Notes under the pieces: generated by a model
Told to the model about the DNA's origin: nothing
Databases searched by the model: none
What the model saw: only the letters and a program-made list of their open reading frames with translations
Assembly (NCBI RefSeq): GCF_014205875.1
Contig: NZ_JACHEN010000023.1
Location: forward strand, 1 to 64,000
Length of the DNA: 64,000 bases
Direction: 5' to 3'
Source of the DNA: Anaerosolibacter carboniphilus
GTDB lineage: Bacteria; Bacillota; Clostridia; Peptostreptococcales; Thermotaleaceae
In this document: in pieces, positions 9,230-17,693 of the stretch
Position numbering within the stretch: position 1 is the first letter of the stretch
Layout: every line of letters begins with the position of its first letter
Made by a program: the position numbers and the translations under genes

Positions 9230-9246
9230 TTGGCATAGCATTTGCA
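9230..9246 (+). promoter_or_regulatory. Sigma-54 (-24/-12) promoter of nhaC
   Basis: TTGGCATAGCATTTGCA has GG at 9232-9233 and GC at 9244-9245, 10 bases apart, matching the sigma-54 consensus almost perfectly. The start would be near 9257, about 45 nt before the antiporter ATG. It is the second such promoter within 2 kb, so both transcription units probably answer to the adjacent enhancer-binding regulator. Confidence 0.87.
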
Positions 9247-9302
9247 ATATTAGTATATGACGAAAGTCAATCGCAATGATTCATATATTAAGGAGGGTAA
9301 AC

Positions 9303-10745
9303 ATGAACAACGAAATGAAGAAGCTTGAGTTTTATGGTGGAGAATGGATGTCATTTATTCCGTTCATAGTATTTCTTGTATTAATTGTTATGACTACATT
9401 TGTAGTGGGCTCTATTTCAGATGGTGCATTATGGATTCCAGCATTTATGGCACTTATTGTTGCATTTTTCTTTGCAAAGGACAAGAAGTATTACAGTGAA
9501 GTAATTATTAATGGTATGGCTAGCAAGGAAGCCATTATTCCTGTAGTTTGTTGGATTTTTGCTGGCGTTTTTTCGAGAATTCTTAGAGAATCAGGGCTTG
9601 CAGGCGGTATTGCAGGTATGGCTGCATCCTTAGGTATTAGTGGTACATTTTTCATAATCGTGTCATTTTTAGCTTCAGCCATATTTGCAACAGCATCAGG
9701 TACTGGCTTTGGTACCATTGCAGCAGGTATGGGGGTTTTATATCCTGCAGGCGTTGCCCTTGGCGCACATCCAACACTTTTGGCTGGAGCTATTGTATCT
9801 GGTGGAGCATTTGGCGATAATTTAGCGCCTGTTTCCGACACAACGATTTGTTCTGCAACTTCTCAAGGGGTTGATGTTCCAGGTGTTGTAAAGTCCAGAT
9901 TAAAGTATGCGCTTACTGCAGCGACAATCACTATAATTGGTATAATAGTATTCGGCATGATGTATAGCGGAGACACTGGAGCGGTTGGAGCTATAGAGTA
10001 TAATTCTACTGCACTAATAATGTTAGTTCCTGTAGCTATTACGATATGGGTCGCCATTAAAACAGGAGATATTATTATCGCAACTACAATAGGTACTGTA
10101 TTAGCTGGACTAACTGCTGTTTTTGCTGGACTGATTGATTTTATTCAAATTGATCCAGGGCAAGAAGTTACGAAGAGTGCTCTATTTAGAATATTTGGGG
10201 AAGGTCTTGATAGAACTGTTGGTGGAGTAATCTATACTGGTATTAATAGTATGATTCAAGTTGTAATGTTGGCAATTTTGCTATTTGGTTCTATTGCTAT
10301 TATGAGGGCTGGACAAGGCGATGTTAAGTTACTTGAAGCTATTGGTAAAATCGCAAAAGGACCCAAAGGGGCAGAGTTCTCGATCTCTGGTATGACGATA
10401 ATACTTTCATCATTAATGGGCTTAAATGCTCCAGCTATTTTGGCAGTGGGAACTTCTTTTGCAAAACCTCTTTCTAGAAAACATGGCATCAGTCCATATA
10501 GAACAGCAAACCTTTTAGATGCTACTTCCTGCACATTAGTTTATTCGCTACCCTGGACACCTGCAATCATTTATACGATTGGGTTTACGAGAGATGGTAT
10601 CCATCCACTTACAGCAATGGAAGTTACACCATTTGTATTTTATGCTTTTGCGATGTTAGCAGTTATGTTAGGGAGTATAATACTGGGGATTGGAAGAAAT
10701 GATAATATGGATCTTAAGGAGACAAAAAAGGAACAAGCAGCATAA
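9303..10745 (+). CDS. nhaC: NhaC-family Na+/H+ antiporter-like transporter
   Basis: A 480-residue integral membrane protein with about 11-12 hydrophobic helices of the NhaC family (Na_H_antiporter, PF03553). Family-typical parts include the GAFGDNLAPVSDTT segment and the SGGAFGD loop in mid-protein. It would exchange Na+ or another solute across the cytoplasmic membrane. The ATG at 9303 has AAGGAGGG upstream. Because it is driven by a sigma-54 promoter beside ortAB, its real job may be solute exchange for amino-acid fermentation (for instance a substrate or product coupled to cation) rather than general pH control; this is inference. Members of the family include malate-lactate exchangers. 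Confidence 0.88.
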   Translation: MNNEMKKLEFYGGEWMSFIPFIVFLVLIVMTTFVVGSISDGALWIPAFMALIVAFFFAKDKKYYSEVIINGMASKEAIIPVVCWIFAGVFSRILRESGLAGGIAGMAASLGISGTFFIIVSFLASAIFATASGTGFGTIAAGMGVLYPAGVALGAHPTLLAGAIVSGGAFGDNLAPVSDTTICSATSQGVDVPGVVKSRLKYALTAATITIIGIIVFGMMYSGDTGAVGAIEYNSTALIMLVPVAITIWVAIKTGDIIIATTIGTVLAGLTAVFAGLIDFIQIDPGQEVTKSALFRIFGEGLDRTVGGVIYTGINSMIQVVMLAILLFGSIAIMRAGQGDVKLLEAIGKIAKGPKGAEFSISGMTIILSSLMGLNAPAILAVGTSFAKPLSRKHGISPYRTANLLDATSCTLVYSLPWTPAIIYTIGFTRDGIHPLTAMEVTPFVFYAFAMLAVMLGSIILGIGRNDNMDLKETKKEQAA

Positions 10746-10757
10746 GTATATTTCTTT

Positions 10758-10952
10758 AGTATTGAAAGAAATATTGGAGAAACTCATGAAGAGGTTCTTG
10801 ACCTAAGGACAGCAAGAAGAGATCGAGATATGGATGGGGTGAAATAAAGTCTCGAAAATATCATAAGTACACAGGAAAGCAGAATAAAAAATCTTTCTAA
10901 AATTATTGAAGATATGAACAAAGTGCAGTCTGATCTAAATAGTATTATTTAA
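10758..10952 (+). pseudogene. Possible coiled-coil gene remnant
   Basis: Between nhaC and the next terminator one frame reads as a charged, helical, Glu/Lys/Ile-rich segment, broken by an in-frame TAA at 10845, ending in a heptad-like stretch (KNLSKIIEDMNKVQ). No start codon or ribosome site is evident. It looks like the decayed C-terminal end of a coiled-coil protein, but no family can be named. The remainder of the 533-bp gap holds the terminator at 11056 and the murQ operator. Confidence 0.25.
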
Positions 10953-11055
10953 GTCGTAACATAGAAAGTAAACGATAGATGAATATATGATATTTTTTAC
11001 AAGCAAAGCCCGCTTTTTAAAAGACCAGAATCCATAAAAAGTGATATTGAGGGAG

Positions 11056-11103
11056 AAGACCTCCTGTTGTAGCATTTTGAAAACTACAATAGGAGGTCTT
11101 TTT
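11056..11103 (+). terminator. Rho-independent terminator
   Basis: A stem of about 17 bp (AAGACCTCCT... paired with AGGAGGTCTT) encloses an A/T-rich loop and ends in five T's. It is strong yet follows no intact gene, which supports a decayed gene upstream. Confidence 0.85.
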
Positions 11104-11192
11104 ATGGCATAAAGAATGGGGGGTAATCATTAAGATAGTACTACAAATGAAAAGAGAGGGTAAGGTCAAGGACAATTTTAGAACGCAAAATA

Positions 11193-11237
11193 GAAATTAT
11201 GTTTCAATATAATATAAATATATTGAAACATAATTTC
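11193..11237 (+). promoter_or_regulatory. Long palindromic operator and promoter region of the murQ operon
   Basis: Two perfect 18-base arms (11193-11210 and 11220-11237) are separated by 9 bases. A TATAAT at 11208-11213 lies inside. Operators of RpiR-type sugar-phosphate regulators are palindromes of this kind, and the RpiR-family gene ending this operon is the likely ligand-responsive regulator. Its T-rich downstream side is poor, so it is unlikely to be a terminator. Confidence 0.65.
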
Positions 11238-11287
11238 ATATCTGTTATTATGGGAATATAGAGAAAAATCAGAATGAGGTGACGATA

Positions 11288-12205
11288 TTGGAAATTGATT
11301 TAAACAAGTTAGCGACAGAGGGAAGAAATCCAGAAACAATTCAAATTGACAGGGTGCCTACATTGGAAATGATGAAAATGCTGAATAATGAAGATAAAAA
11401 GGTAGCATTTGCAGTAGAAAAGGAATTGGAAAGGATTGCTAAGGCAGTAGATGTGATCACAGAGAAGCTTGAAGAAGGGGGGAGATTAATATATATTGGG
11501 GCTGGAACAAGTGGAAGATTAGGCGTTTTGGATGCATCTGAATGTCCACCGACTTTTGGCGTGGTGCGTACTATGGTACAAGGCGTTATTGCTGGGGGAG
11601 ATATAGCCATTAGAAATTCAGTGGAAGGCGCAGAGGATGATATGGAAGGGGCTGTCCAGCAACTAAAGGAAATAGAATTAAGTTCTAAAGATGTGCTGGT
11701 GGGAATCGCCGCCAGTGGAAGAACACCTTATGTCTTAGGAGCATTACAATACAGCAATAAGATGGGTGCCGTCACCATTAGTGTATCATGCAGCCCAGAT
11801 TCAGAAATAGCAAAAGTCGCTAATATTGCCATAACGCCAGTTGTAGGACCAGAAGCAGTTACAGGCTCTACGAGATTGAAGGCTGGAACAGCTCAAAAAA
11901 TGGTGTTAAATATGCTATCCACTGGTGCAATGATTCGGCTTGGGAAAGTATACGAAAATTACATGGTAGATGTGCAGGCATTAAATGAGAAGCTGGTGGA
12001 GAGAAGCAAGCGAATTGTTATGCAAGTGACAGGTGTGAGCAGCGTTGAAGCATCCACTGTCTTGGAAACTACAGGATATGATGTAAAGCTAGCAATTTTT
12101 TTAATAAAGACAGGACTTGATATTGAAACGGGACGGAGAATCCTAAGTGAACATAAAGGAAGATTAAAAAAGGCCTTGGAGAGTCTTCAAGAGCTAGCCT
12201 ATTAA
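11288..12205 (+). CDS. murQ: N-acetylmuramic acid 6-phosphate etherase
   Basis: A 305-residue cytoplasmic SIS-domain lyase that removes the D-lactyl ether from MurNAc-6-phosphate, giving GlcNAc-6-phosphate and D-lactate. The SIS phosphosugar loop GAGTSGRLG and the catalytic-Glu segment SECPPTFG (Glu85) are intact, as is [13 protein letters not shown] start at TTG 11288 is preferred: GAGGTGA at 11276-11282 lies at proper spacing and the resulting N-terminus matches the family. GTG 11279 would lie inside that ribosome site. It is first in a murQ-EIIBC-mupG-regulator operon. Confidence 0.95.
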   Translation: MEIDLNKLATEGRNPETIQIDRVPTLEMMKMLNNEDKKVAFAVEKELERIAKAVDVITEKLEEGGRLIYIGAGTSGRLGVLDASECPPTFGVVRTMVQGVIAGGDIAIRNSVEGAEDDMEGAVQQLKEIELSSKDVLVGIAASGRTPYVLGALQYSNKMGAVTISVSCSPDSEIAKVANIAITPVVGPEAVTGSTRLKAGTAQKMVLNMLSTGAMIRLGKVYENYMVDVQALNEKLVERSKRIVMQVTGVSSVEASTVLETTGYDVKLAIFLIKTGLDIETGRRILSEHKGRLKKALESLQELAY

Positions 12206-12293
12206 AAAGTTTAGCTTTTGTATTGCCAGTACACATATGTGCAATGAGCAATAACAAATTAATATGAGTATGGGTTTAAAGGGGGAAATAGAA

Positions 12294-13652
12294 GTGAGTG
12301 AAAAAATTAGAAGGATCTCTGAAGGCATCCTTGAAGGCGTAGGAGGAAAAGAAAACCTTCAAAGCATCACCCATTGTATGACAAGAGTAAGGGTCACCCT
12401 AAGGGACTACGGAAAATATGATAAGGGAAAGCTTGAAAACTCCTTTGGTGTTATGGGCGTTGTAGAATCAAATGAACAGATTCAGATTATTGTGGGCCCA
12501 AGCACTGCTACAAAGGTTACAAAGACTCTTGGAGAGATCACCGGCATCGAAGAAGATACACTGGAACTGGGAAATGCTGCTGCTGTAAAACAGCAAGTGA
12601 CCACGAAATACAAAGCACCATTTAGTGATCTTTTAAAGAAGATTGCTAATATATTCATACCTCTTATTCCTGCATTTATTGGCTCGGGTCTTATTATGGG
12701 AATCAATAACATTGTAAAAAAATTTGAACTTATTAGCAATGCAAATATTGTCGGATTATTAGGGATATTTGCAGCTGCAGTATTTTCTTACATGGCCATC
12801 ATGGTAGGGGTGAATGCAGCCAAGGAATTCGGTGGTTCTCCTGCAATTGGAGGATTAATGGCAGGTATTTTGATTTCTCCCGGGTTGGCAGATATTATAT
12901 TGTTTGAAAAGAATCTTGTTCCCGGTAGAGGTGGAATTATTGCGGTACTTTTAGTAGTAATCTTTGCATCTTTTGTAGAACGGAAGTTTAGAGAGCTTGT
13001 GCCAGAATCATTGGAATTAATCATAACGCCCGTATTGACTATTCTAATATCAGGCTTTGTGGCTGTGGTAGTGCTACAGCCCATAGGCGGAGTTATTTCT
13101 GACGTTATAGGGGCGGCCGTTACAGGAGCCATCGAGAATGGTGGTGCTTTGATAGGAGCTGCATTGGCAGGTACTTTCTTACCATTGGTGATGACAGGGC
13201 TTCATCAAGGTCTTACACCCATTCATGCAGATCTCCTTGCGAAGACAGGTGTAAATACATTGCTTCCGATATTGGCAATGGCGGGATGTGGACAAGTAGG
13301 CGCAGCCATCGCTGTATATGTTAAAACAAAAAATATAAAGATAAAGAAAACCATCGCCAGCGCCCTGCCTGTAGGAATTCTTGGGATTGGAGAACCATTG
13401 ATCTATGGGGTAACATTACCTTTGGGCAAACCTTTCTTAGGTGCTTGTATAGGTGGTGCAGCAGGTGGTGCTGTGATTGCCATATTCAATGTAGGTTCTA
13501 TCAGTATGGGTTTATCCGGCCTGCCATTGGCAACCCTAATACAGTCTAGCCAAATACTATTGTATCTAATAGGTGTATTGTCAGCCTATGCTGTAGGTTT
13601 TGCCGCCACTTACTTCCTAGGATTTAAAGATCCTGAAAATTATGATGTATAG
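12294..13652 (+). CDS. murP: PTS EIIBC component, N-acetylmuramic acid type
   Basis: A 452-residue membrane permease that imports and phosphorylates its sugar. The EIIB domain (1-85) has the phospho-Cys28 in ITHCMTRVRV. The EIIC domain follows with about ten membrane helices and the GIGEPLIYG signature. There is no EIIA domain, as in MurP of the glucose superfamily, so a shared EIIA must donate phosphate. The start is GTG 12294, which has GGGGGA 6 bases upstream; an ATG 30 bases earlier has none. Substrate assignment to MurNAc (or a MurNAc-containing disaccharide) rests on the neighbouring murQ and mupG. Confidence 0.9.
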   Translation: MSEKIRRISEGILEGVGGKENLQSITHCMTRVRVTLRDYGKYDKGKLENSFGVMGVVESNEQIQIIVGPSTATKVTKTLGEITGIEEDTLELGNAAAVKQQVTTKYKAPFSDLLKKIANIFIPLIPAFIGSGLIMGINNIVKKFELISNANIVGLLGIFAAAVFSYMAIMVGVNAAKEFGGSPAIGGLMAGILISPGLADIILFEKNLVPGRGGIIAVLLVVIFASFVERKFRELVPESLELIITPVLTILISGFVAVVVLQPIGGVISDVIGAAVTGAIENGGALIGAALAGTFLPLVMTGLHQGLTPIHADLLAKTGVNTLLPILAMAGCGQVGAAIAVYVKTKNIKIKKTIASALPVGILGIGEPLIYGVTLPLGKPFLGACIGGAAGGAVIAIFNVGSISMGLSGLPLATLIQSSQILLYLIGVLSAYAVGFAATYFLGFKDPENYDV

Positions 13653-13664
13653 TAGTCCCCTTAC

Positions 13665-13697
13665 AAGCTGCTGCGGAATTTTGTTCCGAAGCAGCTT
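13665..13697 (+). other. Intercistronic hairpin between murP and mupG
   Basis: A 14-bp stem with a single mismatch (13665-13678 with 13684-13697) and a 5-nt loop, without a proper T-run. It may be a partial terminator or an mRNA processing and stability element that separates expression of transporter and hydrolase. Confidence 0.55.
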
Positions 13698-13751
13698 GAT
13701 TTCCATATGAAGAGATTTTCTAGCAGAGAAATATTTAGGAGGAATAGACCT

Positions 13752-14801
13752 ATGATTGGAATTTCAGTATTTGCGGGAATGGGAACTAGCCTGGAAGAAA
13801 ACTTACAATATATGCAAACCGCCAATAGGACAGGTATAAAGTATCTTTTCACATCATGTCATATCCCTGAAGCAAGAAATACCAGCAAAGACGAATTAGC
13901 AGTCATACTGAAGGAAGCTTCCCAACTGGGAATGTATATCATCATGGATATATCAAAAAGCTATTTTGAAGAAAGGGAATTAGAAAAATATCCAATCCAC
14001 TCTTTACGATTGGATTTTGGATTTAGCACTCGGGAAATTGCTGAGATGACTAGAAGATTTGGATTTAATATTACGCTGAATGCCAGTACTCTAGAGCAGG
14101 AAGAAATTGAGAAAATATTGGAATATGGAGGGGAAATAAGCAAGATTACTGCATGTCATAATTACTACCCTAGAAGGGACACAGGGATATCCGAACAACT
14201 CTTTGTCCAGCGAAACAACACATTAAAAGGGTATGGCATAAAAACCATGGCCTTCATACCTTCTCAATTTAGAAAGAGAGGACCTATTTATGAGGGATTA
14301 CCTACCTTAGAAAAGCATAGAGAGATGGAGCCTAGTATAGCCGCACAGCACCTTGTACGCTTGGGTGCGGATATTGTAATGATAGGAGATGCCATGGCCT
14401 CTGAAGGAGAATTGAAAAGATTGGGAAAGCTGAGGAAGGAAATCATGATGATTCCAATCAAGCTAGAAAAAAATATAGGAGAGAGTGAGAAAAAACTACT
14501 TGGTTTCATACATACAAATAGAACAGACCCAGGAGAGTATGTCATCCGATCGCAAGAAGCTAGAGAAGTAAAGGATGGAAAAATCCATCCTAGGAATACC
14601 TTGGAAAGATATAAAAATTGTGTCACAATAGATAATGACGGCTATAAAAGATATGAAGGGGAATTGCAAATTCTTAAAAAGGAAATGGCAAAGGATGATA
14701 GGGTGAATGTAGTGGCTGATGCCAGCAGTGCAGAAATATTGGTTCATCTGCTGCAACCAGGGGAAAAATTTGTATTTGAAATCATGGAGGATGAAGCATG
14801 A
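13752..14801 (+). CDS. mupG: MupG-type 6-phospho-N-acetylmuramidase (DUF871)
   Basis: A 349-residue cytoplasmic protein of the DUF871 / GH170 family, a TIM-barrel domain followed by a small beta domain. MupG cleaves the disaccharide MurNAc-6P-GlcNAc after its PTS import, feeding MurQ. Family features are the N-terminal GISVFAGMG, the segment LRLDFGFS and the TACHNYYPR motif. The ATG at 13752 has AGGAGGA upstream, whereas the longer frame from 13707 does not. It overlaps the following regulator gene by 4 bases. The operon context makes the cell-wall recycling role strong. Confidence 0.9.
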   Translation: MIGISVFAGMGTSLEENLQYMQTANRTGIKYLFTSCHIPEARNTSKDELAVILKEASQLGMYIIMDISKSYFEERELEKYPIHSLRLDFGFSTREIAEMTRRFGFNITLNASTLEQEEIEKILEYGGEISKITACHNYYPRRDTGISEQLFVQRNNTLKGYGIKTMAFIPSQFRKRGPIYEGLPTLEKHREMEPSIAAQHLVRLGADIVMIGDAMASEGELKRLGKLRKEIMMIPIKLEKNIGESEKKLLGFIHTNRTDPGEYVIRSQEAREVKDGKIHPRNTLERYKNCVTIDNDGYKRYEGELQILKKEMAKDDRVNVVADASSAEILVHLLQPGEKFVFEIMEDEA

Positions 14802-15649
14802 GTACGATTTTAAAAATCAAAGAGCGCAAGGAAGAATATACACAGTCAGAGGTTAAACTTGCGAATTACATTCTTGAACACACTCATGACATATACAATT
14901 TGTCTGTTCAAAGCTTAGCGGATCTATCTCAAACCAGCCCTGCCAGTGTAGTAAGATTCTGTCAGAAAATAGGATATGAAGGTTTTCAGGAATTTAAGAT
15001 TGCATTGGTAAAAGATATTAGCCAAAGTCAGAACAATGATGAGATTATCTATGAGGATATTACGATCCATGATAGTGTCAGGGAAATTATGCAAAAAATA
15101 TCTCAAGAAAATACGATAGCAATTGAAAATACGCTGAAATTAATGGATGAAACTGAGATTGAGCGAGCCATAGAAGCCATTGCCAATGGGAGAGATATCT
15201 ATATTTATGGGGTAGGGGCATCAGGGTTGGTTGCCATGGACTTCCAATATAAGCTAATGCGAATTAAAAAGAAGGTAAGTATGTATTTAGATAGTCACAC
15301 CCAATTGGCTTCTTCTGTACATATTGGAAAAGAAGATGTAGCCATTGGAATTTCCTACAGTGGAAAAACGCTAGAGACATATAAAGCCATGGAAATGGCA
15401 AGAAAAAAAGGGGCAATTACGATTGCCATAACCAAATATGGAAAGAATCCGCTAAGTGAAATTGCAGATATTAATATTCAAGTAGCTGGCATGGAAAACA
15501 ATATTCGCGTCGGTGCCATTGCTTCTAGAATTGCGCAGCTTACAGCTATCGATGTCTTGTTTGTAGGCGTAGCCAAAAAGGATTTTGCGTTGGTCTCCGA
15601 GTATATACAGAACACCCGGAAGATTGTTGAAGACTTGAAGTTGAAGTGA
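14798..15649 (+). CDS. murR: RpiR-family transcriptional regulator of the MurNAc operon
   Basis: A 283-residue regulator: N-terminal RpiR helix-turn-helix (about 1-77, with TSPASVVRFCQKIGYEG typical of the family) and a C-terminal SIS sugar-phosphate-binding domain (about 125-260, with VGASGLVAMD and SYSGKTLET). It probably senses MurNAc-6-phosphate and binds the palindrome upstream of murQ. The ATG overlaps the mupG stop. I use the name murR by context; the effector is inferred. Confidence 0.85.
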   Translation: MSTILKIKERKEEYTQSEVKLANYILEHTHDIYNLSVQSLADLSQTSPASVVRFCQKIGYEGFQEFKIALVKDISQSQNNDEIIYEDITIHDSVREIMQKISQENTIAIENTLKLMDETEIERAIEAIANGRDIYIYGVGASGLVAMDFQYKLMRIKKKVSMYLDSHTQLASSVHIGKEDVAIGISYSGKTLETYKAMEMARKKGAITIAITKYGKNPLSEIADINIQVAGMENNIRVGAIASRIAQLTAIDVLFVGVAKKDFALVSEYIQNTRKIVEDLKLK

Positions 15650-15730
15650 TATTGCTAGCAACAAAATGTCTGCGAGAAACGTAGCCTTAAATGGTATTTC
15701 CTACAGCAGCTTAAACAAGAAAAGTGTAAA

Positions 15731-15755
15731 GACAGGTGAAAACCTGTCTTTTTCA
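15731..15755 (+). terminator. Rho-independent terminator of the mur operon
   Basis: A perfect 8-bp stem AGACAGGT/ACCTGTCT with a GAAA loop is followed by TTTTT. Confidence 0.85.
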
Positions 15756-15822
15756 TTGATATTGAAGGATATATGAGAAAAGCTAAGAATTAAATAGATA
15801 TGGAAAAGAAAGAGGTGATGGG

Positions 15823-16551
15823 ATGAAGAAAAAGCACTTTAAAATAAGTATAGTAACCATCTTGGCTGCATTAGCAATAACTGCTTTGATATATACAGGT
15901 GTAATATGGCCAAATAGTATATTCGCTAGTAAGTACCCAGTACATGGAATCGATATTTCACACCATCAGAATGAGATCGATTGGGATAAGGTAAAGGATG
16001 AAAACATTAAATTTGTATTTATTAAAGCAACGGAAGGAAAAGATTTTAAAGATAGGCTTTTTGAAGAAAACTGGGTAAAGACGAAAGAAGCAGGATTGAT
16101 CAGAGGGGCATATCATTTCTTTACCTTTGGAAGTGCAGGGAGTGATCAGGCGACAAATTTTATTCGATCCGTTCCAATTGAAGACAAGGTACTTCCACCT
16201 GTTATAGATTTAGAGTTTGATGGCAATTCAAAATCAGTTCCCAGTCCAGAAGTGGTAAAAAAAGAATTACGAAATTTTATTCATAGCATAGAGGAACACT
16301 ATAAACAAGAACCCATTTTATATCTTACCTATGATTCGTATAGTCAGTTTATAAAAGGGGATTTTTTAGAATATCCTATTTGGATCAGAGATATTGTGAA
16401 GCAACCAAGCTTTAAAAATGGTAGGGAATGGCTATTTTGGCAATATTCTAATCGTGGTAAAATAGATGGTATTGAGGGCTATGTGGATGTGAATGTGTTT
16501 CATAGTGATTTAACGGAATTGGAGAAGCTGTTGAGCCCCAATAAAGATTAA
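15823..16551 (+). CDS. Membrane-anchored glycoside hydrolase family 25 lysozyme
   Basis: A 242-residue secreted or membrane-tethered muramidase. An N-terminal hydrophobic helix (about 8-30) without an obvious cleavage site is followed by the GH25 barrel. Catalytic-type acids are visible as Asp44 in HGIDISHH and Asp129/Glu131 in VIDLEFDG; FIKATEG and WQYSNRG are family marks. It would cut MurNAc-GlcNAc bonds in peptidoglycan outside the cell. It lies after the MurNAc recycling operon, a sensible neighbour, but has its own AGAGGTGA site and is separated by a terminator. Confidence 0.92.
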   Translation: MKKKHFKISIVTILAALAITALIYTGVIWPNSIFASKYPVHGIDISHHQNEIDWDKVKDENIKFVFIKATEGKDFKDRLFEENWVKTKEAGLIRGAYHFFTFGSAGSDQATNFIRSVPIEDKVLPPVIDLEFDGNSKSVPSPEVVKKELRNFIHSIEEHYKQEPILYLTYDSYSQFIKGDFLEYPIWIRDIVKQPSFKNGREWLFWQYSNRGKIDGIEGYVDVNVFHSDLTELEKLLSPNKD

Positions 16552-16580
16552 TTTAAGTACATAAAAGGGAAGGTAAAAAT

Positions 16581-17558
16581 ATGAAAGTAAAACTAATTTA
16601 TAACCCGGTTTCAGGGGACGGAACTTTTAAAAATCATCTGGATTACATCATTGACAAATTTCAACAGCAAGGCTTGCAAATAGAGCCCTATAGAACCAAT
16701 AAAAGAGAAGAGCTAGACCAGATGATTTCGCTGATGGATGAAAAGGAATATAAAAAAGTACTCATTGCAGGTGGTGATGGCACGCTGAATCAAGTGATGA
16801 ATAGTCTCCTGAAATATGATATTCATCTGCCCATAGGAATCTTCCCTGTTGGAACAGCCAATGATTATGCACAATATTTCAACCTACCCCGTGAAATGGA
16901 AGAAATCGTAGAAATTTTGCTTAGAGATAACTATACGCTGTCGGATGTAGGGCTTGTGAATGATAGATATTTCATTAATGTTGCAAGTCTGGGTGTATTG
17001 ATTGATATCAGTCAAAGAACGAATCTGGAACTTAAACACAATTTAGGGGTGTTGGCATATTATTTACATGGTATTGCTGAATTGCCCAAAGTGAAACCAG
17101 TGAATATTCAAGTCCATAGTGAAGATATGCATTATGATGGCGAGATACTTTTTATGCTGATCATGAATGGTAGATCAGCAGGTGGATTTCATAAACTTGC
17201 ACCCACTGCTTCCATCAATGATGGATTGCTAGACGTTTTTATTTTCAAGAAATGTCCCATCTATGAATTAGGGGCTTTGCTTCTCGCAGCAATCAGTGGA
17301 GAACATGTGAATAATAACAGCGTCATTCATTTTAAAACACAGTACTTGTCGATTCATACGGATGGGGATGTTGGTACGGATCTAGATGGTGAAGGAGGAC
17401 CAGCATTCCCTCTCAATATTCGAGTCGTTCCAAACAGACTTAAAATATTAACTCGTCATCATAATGAAGACAATACTATACTGCAAAAAAATCTAGAGTC
17501 CACTTACGGGAGAATGGCCTTCGTGAAAGATATTCTAGAAAACAAGCGGTTAACATAG
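16581..17558 (+). CDS. Diacylglycerol kinase-like lipid kinase (YegS/BmrU/DagK family)
   Basis: A 325-residue cytoplasmic or peripheral membrane kinase. The nucleotide-binding motif GGDGTLNQV and GTANDYA are intact, followed by the C-terminal beta-sandwich domain of the family (EGGPAFPLNIRVVP). It phosphorylates diacylglycerol or a related lipid. It starts 29 bases after the lysozyme gene with an AAGGGAAGG site, so the two may be co-transcribed. The exact lipid is unknown. Confidence 0.9.
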   Translation: MKVKLIYNPVSGDGTFKNHLDYIIDKFQQQGLQIEPYRTNKREELDQMISLMDEKEYKKVLIAGGDGTLNQVMNSLLKYDIHLPIGIFPVGTANDYAQYFNLPREMEEIVEILLRDNYTLSDVGLVNDRYFINVASLGVLIDISQRTNLELKHNLGVLAYYLHGIAELPKVKPVNIQVHSEDMHYDGEILFMLIMNGRSAGGFHKLAPTASINDGLLDVFIFKKCPIYELGALLLAAISGEHVNNNSVIHFKTQYLSIHTDGDVGTDLDGEGGPAFPLNIRVVPNRLKILTRHHNEDNTILQKNLESTYGRMAFVKDILENKRLT

Positions 17559-17693
17559 TCGTATATTTTTTTAGAATATAGTGGATCTAGAAAAACCTGC
17601 CATGAGAGATATATAGAAAACAGGTCCCAAATAAAAAGAATATGACGTATCCTTTACTAAAGAAAAAGATATAGCTAAAGGGAGGACTTTTAT

